Shown here in pieces: positions 58,941-64,000 of a stretch of 64,000 bases of DNA (position 1 is its first letter; each line of letters starts with the position of its first letter). This stretch comes from Linderina pennispora (lineage: Eukaryota > Kickxellomycota > Kickxellomycetes > Kickxellales > Kickxellaceae). Where the stretch lies: positions 248,001 through 312,000 of the forward strand of contig NW_024468254.1 in assembly GCF_002104995.1 (NCBI RefSeq), given 5' to 3'. The position numbers and the translations under genes are program-made. Under the pieces are notes generated by a model. The model had not been told where the DNA came from. It made no database searches and saw nothing but the letters and a program-made list of their open reading frames with translations.

Positions 58941-60137
58941 ATGCTTATTCCGACAGCTACATTACGCGCCATGCCGCGGATTGCCCAGCTCTCACGCCTT
59001 GCTCCCATCACTGTACGGCGCACCTACGCTACGTCCCGCCCGCCCCGTGTCCTGGTCACCGGCAGCCTCGGTCAGCTGGGCTCATCAATGGTCAACACGC
59101 TCAGGTAAGCTGCTATTTTTTGCCTTGCAGATCCCATTCTGCCCCCCACATTCCCCTGTGCATGCTACGTACATGAGCAAGCTAAAACGTGCATGCGCTA
59201 TTCCTGTAGGGCAAAGTTTGGCCGCGATAACGTCGTCGCCTCCGACATCAAGAAGCCGACTGACGTGCAGCGCAACAGCGGACCCTTTGTGTACGCCGAC
59301 GTGCTGAACTACAAGTCTCTGGACAAGCTCGTAGTCGACTACGGCATCGACTGGGTGGTGCATTTCTCGGCCGTTCTCTCGGCCGTCGGCGAGCGCAACC
59401 CGGCGCTCGGCCTGGACGTCAACATCAACGGCTTCCAGAATGTCCTGGAGGTCGCCAAAAACCACAGGCTGCGGCTGCTGTCGCCCAGCACCATGGGGGC
59501 ATTTGGCCCGACCACGCCCAAGGACAACACACCGGATTTCACGATCATGCGGCCCAACACCATCTACGGCATCACCAAGGTACACATGGAGCTGCTCGGC
59601 GAGTACTATAATGAAAAGTTTGGTGTGGACTTCCGCAGCCTGCGCTACCCGGGCATCATTTCCGCCGACACGCCGCCCGGCGGTGGCACGACCGACTATG
59701 CCGTTGATATTTTCCACGCGGCGCTGAAGGACAACAGCTATACGTGTTTCCTCAAGGACGACGCCATGCTGCCGATGATGTACATTGACGACTGTATCCG
59801 CGGTACCATGCAGCTTCTGGAGGCCCCCGAGGAGTCGCTGACGCAGCGTGTCTACAACGTCAACGCCTGCGCCTTCACGCCGGCTCAGATTGCCGACGAA
59901 ATCCGCAAGCAGTTCTCGTCCGAATTCAAGATGGACTACCATCCTGACTTCCGCCAGCAGATTGCCGAGACCTGGCCGCATTCGATGGAGGATAATGCCG
60001 CGCGCCGCGATTGGGCATGGAACCCGCAGTACGAAACCTCCGATATTGTTGCCGTGATGCTCAAGAAGCTCGCCCCTGTATACCAGAACCACCAGGTCGT
60101 GTCGCAGATGGCCGCTGAAACCGCCGTGGCACAGTAA
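58941..60137 (+). CDS. TDH1: L-threonine 3-dehydrogenase, SDR type, two exons
   Basis: Exon 1 is 58941-59104, with an intron at 59105-59209 (GTAAGC...TGTAG) and exon 2 at 59210-60137, giving 363 residues. The enzyme oxidises L-threonine to 2-amino-3-ketobutyrate with NAD+. It is the short-chain (UDP-galactose-4-epimerase-like) mitochondrial type. The presequence is residues 1-30. The Rossmann glycines are VLVTGSLGQLGSSM (41-47 GxxGxxG); the catalytic pair is YGITK (Y174, K178); STMGAFGPTTPKDNTPD and RYPGIISADTPPGGGTTDYA are diagnostic for TDH; YHPDFRQQIAETWPHSMEDN closes the domain. It is head-to-head with KBL1. Confidence 0.93.
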
Positions 60138-60545
60138 GATTTACTAATAGATAGTGTATTTTTTCTCTTCAGGGGCATTCCTACCGAGATGTGATGATAT
60201 CATGCCTGTGTCTTCTTTATCTGCTTACCCACCACGGGCGCAACCATTTTCCTCTAAGCTTTCTTTAAATACCAACACGATTTTGTGGCATATATGTTTC
60301 AGCTGTCCTAACCTCGGGACAATGCGCGGGCCAGCATATTCTGCCAAAAACAACAAAACGGCGTGCTATTGTTGGTTACTGCCTGCAATGTTGTGCGAAT
60401 TTTCGCTGATATTATACGTGGCTTGGGCTGTCAAACGACACAAAACAAGACAGCAGCTACGTACATATCGAACATTTACCAACCTCTTTCCCCTGCCGAC
60501 TAGTCGCAAGCACCCAATTTTAACATACGCCCCTTCTACACTCAC
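60138..60545. other. intergenic region before the GH125 gene
   Basis: This is 408 bases with an A/T-rich middle and a C/T-rich end near 60480-60540. No gene is seen. Confidence 0.55.
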
Positions 60546-62057
60546 ATGCAAATGCTATATATGAAGACAATCACTTTGACTGCATTGGCAATGGCCGCCA
60601 CCACGGTAGCCGCTGGCGAAATCCCTGATTCATGTGTATCCTACACTGACTATTCTTCCACACCCCATGGCACCGGCGCCATTCCAGCAATGCGGCCACC
60701 GCCCGAATGCCGCACCTTCACTAGCGCAGTGATAGAGCATGTGATCAACGACACCGTCGGGCGAATCCGCGACCCCGTCTGGAAGCAGCTGTTCACGAAT
60801 GTGTTCCCAAACACCCTGGACACGACGGTCGCGTGGCAGAGCACCAACGGCACCGCGTACAGCTTCCTGATCACCGGCGACATCACCGCACAGTGGCTAC
60901 GGGACAGCGCCAACCAGGTGCTGCCCTACCTGCCGTACGCTACCCAGGACACGAACATCGCGAGGCTGGTCTTGGGTCTGGTCAATCTGCAGGCGGAGGA
61001 ACTGGTGGAGGATGTATATGGGAACGCATTCCAGCCGCCACAATTCTCGGTCGTGAAGCCTACGCCCAACGGGATTGCTATCGACTTGGAGGTCTTCCCA
61101 ATGTTCAATAATGAAACTGTGTTTGAGGCTAAATTCGAGATTGACTCGTGGGCGTCGTTTCTGCAGATTTCGACGCAGTACTGGCGTGCGACCAAAGATA
61201 CCTCCTTCATCAACCGTGCGTCATGGGTAGCCGCTGTGCAGAAGATTCTGCGGGCTGCCAGGCTCCTGCAGGCGCCTACGGTTTTGGGTGGCCGCAGACT
61301 ATCACCGTTGACTGTCGCATATAAGCGCAATACAGATACTGCCACCGAGACACAGTTTGGCGGTGGTCGTGGGAACCCTGTCAGGTATACGGGCATGGTG
61401 AGCACGCTGTTCCGCCCATCCGACGACGCAACCATATTCCCGTTCCTCGTGCCCGCCAACGCATTCCTGTCTGTGGAGCTTGCCAATCTCTCTGAGATGC
61501 TTCGTACACTGAATATATATTCAGATCAGGCACAAGCTGCGGAGCAGCTCTCTGACGAGATCCGTAAGGGCATCTTTGAATACGGCACATTGGTGCATCC
61601 AAAACACGGCAGGGTGTTTGCATACGAGACCGATGGATACGGGTCGGCACTGATTATGGATGATGCTAACGGGCCCTCGCTCCTCTCGCTTCCGTATCTA
61701 GGGTTTGTGGATGCACAGGACCCGATTTACGCCAATACACGTCGCCTGATACTGTCTATTGATAATCCGTGGTATTTTGCCGGCAGTTATATCCGCGGAA
61801 TCGGCAGCCCGCATACCGGATTTCTGCGCGTGTGGCCGATGGCTGTGGCTATGCAGGCGATGACTTCGAGCGATGCTGCTGAGGTGAAAGACTGCTTGGA
61901 GACTCTGAAATCGTCAACAACGGGGCTTGGGTTAATGCACGAGTCCGTAAACGTGGATGACGAGAAGGACTATACAAGGTCGTGGTTTGCATGGTGCAAT
62001 TCATTGGTTGGGCAGCTCGTAGTGGATGTCATGCACCGCTTTCCAGGTATCATTTAA
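60546..62057 (+). CDS. secreted GH125 exo-alpha-1,6-mannosidase
   Basis: The 503-residue protein has a signal peptide (MKTITLTALAMAATTVAAGE). GH125 enzymes remove terminal alpha-1,6-mannose from fungal N-glycans or mannoproteins. Motifs: ITGDITAQWLRDSANQVLPY (the conserved substrate-binding Asp-Ser-Ala and Trp), KFEIDSWASFLQISTQYW (Asp and Trp near the catalytic cleft), FRPSDDATIFPFLVPANAFL, MDDANGPSLLSLPYLGFV and LMHESVNVDDEKDYTRSWFA, which ends with the usual Trp-Phe-Ala-Trp. Length agrees with the family (about 490-520 mature). Three near ATGs occur at 60546, 60552 and 60561; the last gives the cleanest signal peptide. It would act outside the cell or in the wall. Confidence 0.87.
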   Translation: MQMLYMKTITLTALAMAATTVAAGEIPDSCVSYTDYSSTPHGTGAIPAMRPPPECRTFTSAVIEHVINDTVGRIRDPVWKQLFTNVFPNTLDTTVAWQSTNGTAYSFLITGDITAQWLRDSANQVLPYLPYATQDTNIARLVLGLVNLQAEELVEDVYGNAFQPPQFSVVKPTPNGIAIDLEVFPMFNNETVFEAKFEIDSWASFLQISTQYWRATKDTSFINRASWVAAVQKILRAARLLQAPTVLGGRRLSPLTVAYKRNTDTATETQFGGGRGNPVRYTGMVSTLFRPSDDATIFPFLVPANAFLSVELANLSEMLRTLNIYSDQAQAAEQLSDEIRKGIFEYGTLVHPKHGRVFAYETDGYGSALIMDDANGPSLLSLPYLGFVDAQDPIYANTRRLILSIDNPWYFAGSYIRGIGSPHTGFLRVWPMAVAMQAMTSSDAAEVKDCLETLKSSTTGLGLMHESVNVDDEKDYTRSWFAWCNSLVGQLVVDVMHRFPGII

Positions 62058-62980
62058 TGTCATGTAATTCTGTTGATCAAGGTTTCGTCAAGTTAATTGT
62101 TTAAACAAAAGAAAGCGCAGCAGCCATGTGATGGGCATAAGCCATGTACATAGAGGCAGGTATCCGTTCCATGGAAGAAGGTCACCACGGGCGCAGGGAA
62201 ACAGGTCATCTTGCTGCGGTCTCCAGGGCGGCGCATTTCCGGTGTCAATCAAGAAAACAGACAGCCACAGGGCCACACAGCCGTGTTCCCACCTCACATC
62301 TGTTGCGAAAACACCCGGGGTTTTTCAAAAGAAAGTTCTTGCATCGAAAAATGATCGCTTCCAATAGAAGTACTCTTCCTCGTGTCTTCTGTTTAGAAAC
62401 ATCAATGTCCGCAACTGTTGGGGGAAGTGCCGGCCACTATACGCTTTCAAGCAAACCCCGGCGTTGCAAGGAGCTCTTGGCGCTGTGAACACATGAGGAG
62501 GAGGATGTAGTGATTCCAGCTCCGTCATCTTCTTGGTGCCTCATCATCCACAAAACCAGCTACCCGTGAAGAGAGATAGTTTGAAAAGCAGCGATGGAGA
62601 GCGGGAGAAATCAGCGGGCACCTAGATGCATTAGAGAACTAACGGATTCTGTTGGGAACGGAGGGGTGCTGATTTCTTAACGGCTTTTCGGCAAAACAAA
62701 AAGAAAAAAATAAGGTGAAAGTGGAGCTGGCTGTGCACCAACCCTTGGGAGTTGCGAGTGAGCCCACCAGGTTTTTAAGATTTAAACCCCTTTGGCCTGC
62801 ACTCTTGTTTTCGTTGCTCGCCCCCTCTTTTTCCACCTGTCGGATTTCCTACACTTGAAATGCCCCTCTAAAGAGGCAAAAAGTATTTTCTAAGCCTTCT
62901 TTTTTACTACCCTATATTTTCTTGTCGCAATTCCGATACTGTTACTCAGCGAACGTGCTTCAGGTACAGAGCATAACCAA
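62058..62980. other. 923-base intergenic region before the terminal gene
   Basis: No gene is supported; short frames at 62128-62488 contain nothing recognisable. There are A-rich tracts near 62695-62710. Confidence 0.5.
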
Positions 62981-64000
62981 ATGAGATTTTCAGACTCTGA
63001 ACCTACAACGCCAGCCAGGTGGCCAAATGGCGCCTCAGAAGGGGACCAGGCTTTCGCTGACCCTATGCTGTTCGAGCAAACTTCTGCAGCAGGCGCCTTT
63101 TCGCACACAGCTCAAGCCAGTGGCAGTACGAGTCTTTCAACTCCCCTGCTAGCACCATACTCCGAGCAAACAACCACAGCGGCGCTTTTGTCTGGTGGCT
63201 CCAGCACCTCTCCTTTCCTCCACACCCTGCCTCACCAGCAGCCGTCCCTCAACTGCATCTCACCAGCCGACCTCCTTCTGTCTATCAGTGCAGCCACATC
63301 TGCCCCAGGCTCCACCAACCCGCAAGTGTACAGCGTGCCTTCAATCTCAGTATCCACTTCTGACGAACTCCAGGCGAGTGCTGGAGACTTGGTGCCCTAC
63401 ACGAGCGCTGGGATACAAGCCCCACACGGCTCCGAGGCCATGGTGCCTTTGAACATGTTCAGCAACCTCCTGTACTTGAACGAGTTGCCGGGTAGCCAGG
63501 ACGCTAGCTCGCAGGCTATTGCAAACGACCTGTTTGCAAACAACGGCGTCCTGACCGCCATGTCTTGGGAGCAGCCAAGCCCGGTGCAACCAGCCACTGC
63601 CAGTCCCCACGAGCTCAGCGTGACAGGCGACGAATCCAATTTCGCCGAGCTGAACATTCAGACAGACGTTGCAGACTCACAATTATCCGACCAATTTGGC
63701 TGGCTGCAGCGTGGCACTATCCCTCTTTTGACGCCGCAGGTTGGTCAAGCTACAGGACACCTCTACCCTCGCATCAATATACCACATAGCCCTCGCAGCC
63801 TGCCGTCGCTCTCGCCTGCGCTGACTGACACCCACATATCGCCCTCGCCAGGCCTCCTTTCGCCCATGGCCGCTAGCACAGCGGCCGCTCATTATCACCT
63901 ACCGAGAGAAAATGCCGGACACACAGCTGTGCCTGTTGCAGACACCATACGTGCGGACAATCGCATTCTCTTGAGCCGCGCTGCAGGCATTCTCCAGGCC
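62981..64000 (+). CDS. N-terminal part of a Ser/Thr/Pro-rich protein, possible transcription factor (partial)
   Basis: The frame starting at ATG 62981 has no stop to the end of the window, giving 340 codons. No domain is visible yet. The composition is Ser/Thr/Pro/Gln/Ala-rich, with clusters such as NIPHSPRSLPSLSPALTD and SPSPGLLSPM, the texture of fungal regulatory proteins whose DNA-binding domain is C-terminal. PRINIP at residues 263-268 resembles a calcineurin-docking PxIxIT motif, as found in Crz1. The identity therefore remains open. The last residues (ADNRILLSRAAGILQA) look more helical. The start is the first ATG; a preceding small intron cannot be excluded. Confidence 0.55.
   Translation, partial: MRFSDSEPTTPARWPNGASEGDQAFADPMLFEQTSAAGAFSHTAQASGSTSLSTPLLAPYSEQTTTAALLSGGSSTSPFLHTLPHQQPSLNCISPADLLLSISAATSAPGSTNPQVYSVPSISVSTSDELQASAGDLVPYTSAGIQAPHGSEAMVPLNMFSNLLYLNELPGSQDASSQAIANDLFANNGVLTAMSWEQPSPVQPATASPHELSVTGDESNFAELNIQTDVADSQLSDQFGWLQRGTIPLLTPQVGQATGHLYPRINIPHSPRSLPSLSPALTDTHISPSPGLLSPMAASTAAAHYHLPRENAGHTAVPVADTIRADNRILLSRAAGILQA

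Overview
This window is nuclear DNA from a fungus. The genes are compact and GC-rich, and many are intronless. Where introns occur they are short, have GT/AG ends, and sit near the 5' end of the gene. Fungal and eukaryotic signature genes are present: the DASH kinetochore subunit Dad2, Trm44, mitochondrial ATP synthase subunit e, gamma-COP, cytosolic Phe-tRNA synthetase beta, Aip1 and branch-point binding protein. The decayed F-box/leucine-rich-like fragments and the general style suggest an early-diverging lineage such as Kickxellomycotina (Coemansia/Linderina type). That placement is inference, not something the sequence proves.

Layout. 1-2.7 kb: non-coding flank, then an MFS transporter. 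2.8-14.4 kb: a dense housekeeping block (Trm44, Dad2, an SH3BGR-like thioredoxin-fold protein, ATP synthase e, Pol5, WRAP73, a TMEM243-family protein, Aip1). 15.5-18.4 kb: spliced AFG1 and spliced ribosomal protein eS25. 18.4-22.2 kb: gene-poor, with remnants of decayed genes. 22.3-28.3 kb: Swi5, branch-point binding protein, ribulose-phosphate epimerase, a small Cys/His-rich protein and long-form tRNase Z. 28.6-36.2 kb: a Gag-capsid-like single-copy gene, an OFA-type MFS transporter and a GH15 trehalase/glucoamylase-like enzyme. 36.2-41.2 kb: Phe-tRNA synthetase beta, NAT9-like acetyltransferase and a DUF4211-type nuclear protein.

41.3-56.7 kb looks accessory. It holds two tandem DHA2-type exporters that share a near-identical 293-nt tract, a small secreted Cys-rich protein, a Fet3-type multicopper oxidase and two tandem BAHD-type acyltransferases, interrupted only by the housekeeping gene for gamma-COP. 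56.7-60.1 kb carries a head-to-head pair encoding the two enzymes of mitochondrial threonine-to-glycine catabolism, 2-amino-3-ketobutyrate CoA ligase and SDR-type threonine 3-dehydrogenase. Their shared promoter contains a perfect Gcn4-type site. A secreted GH125 mannosidase follows. The window ends inside a Ser/Thr/Pro-rich open frame that may be the N-terminus of a transcription factor.

The best leads are the divergent threonine catabolism pair with its Gcn4-type site, the Gag-like gene, the gene-conversion tract between the two exporters, and a small protein with a duplicated CTCP-x-H motif.
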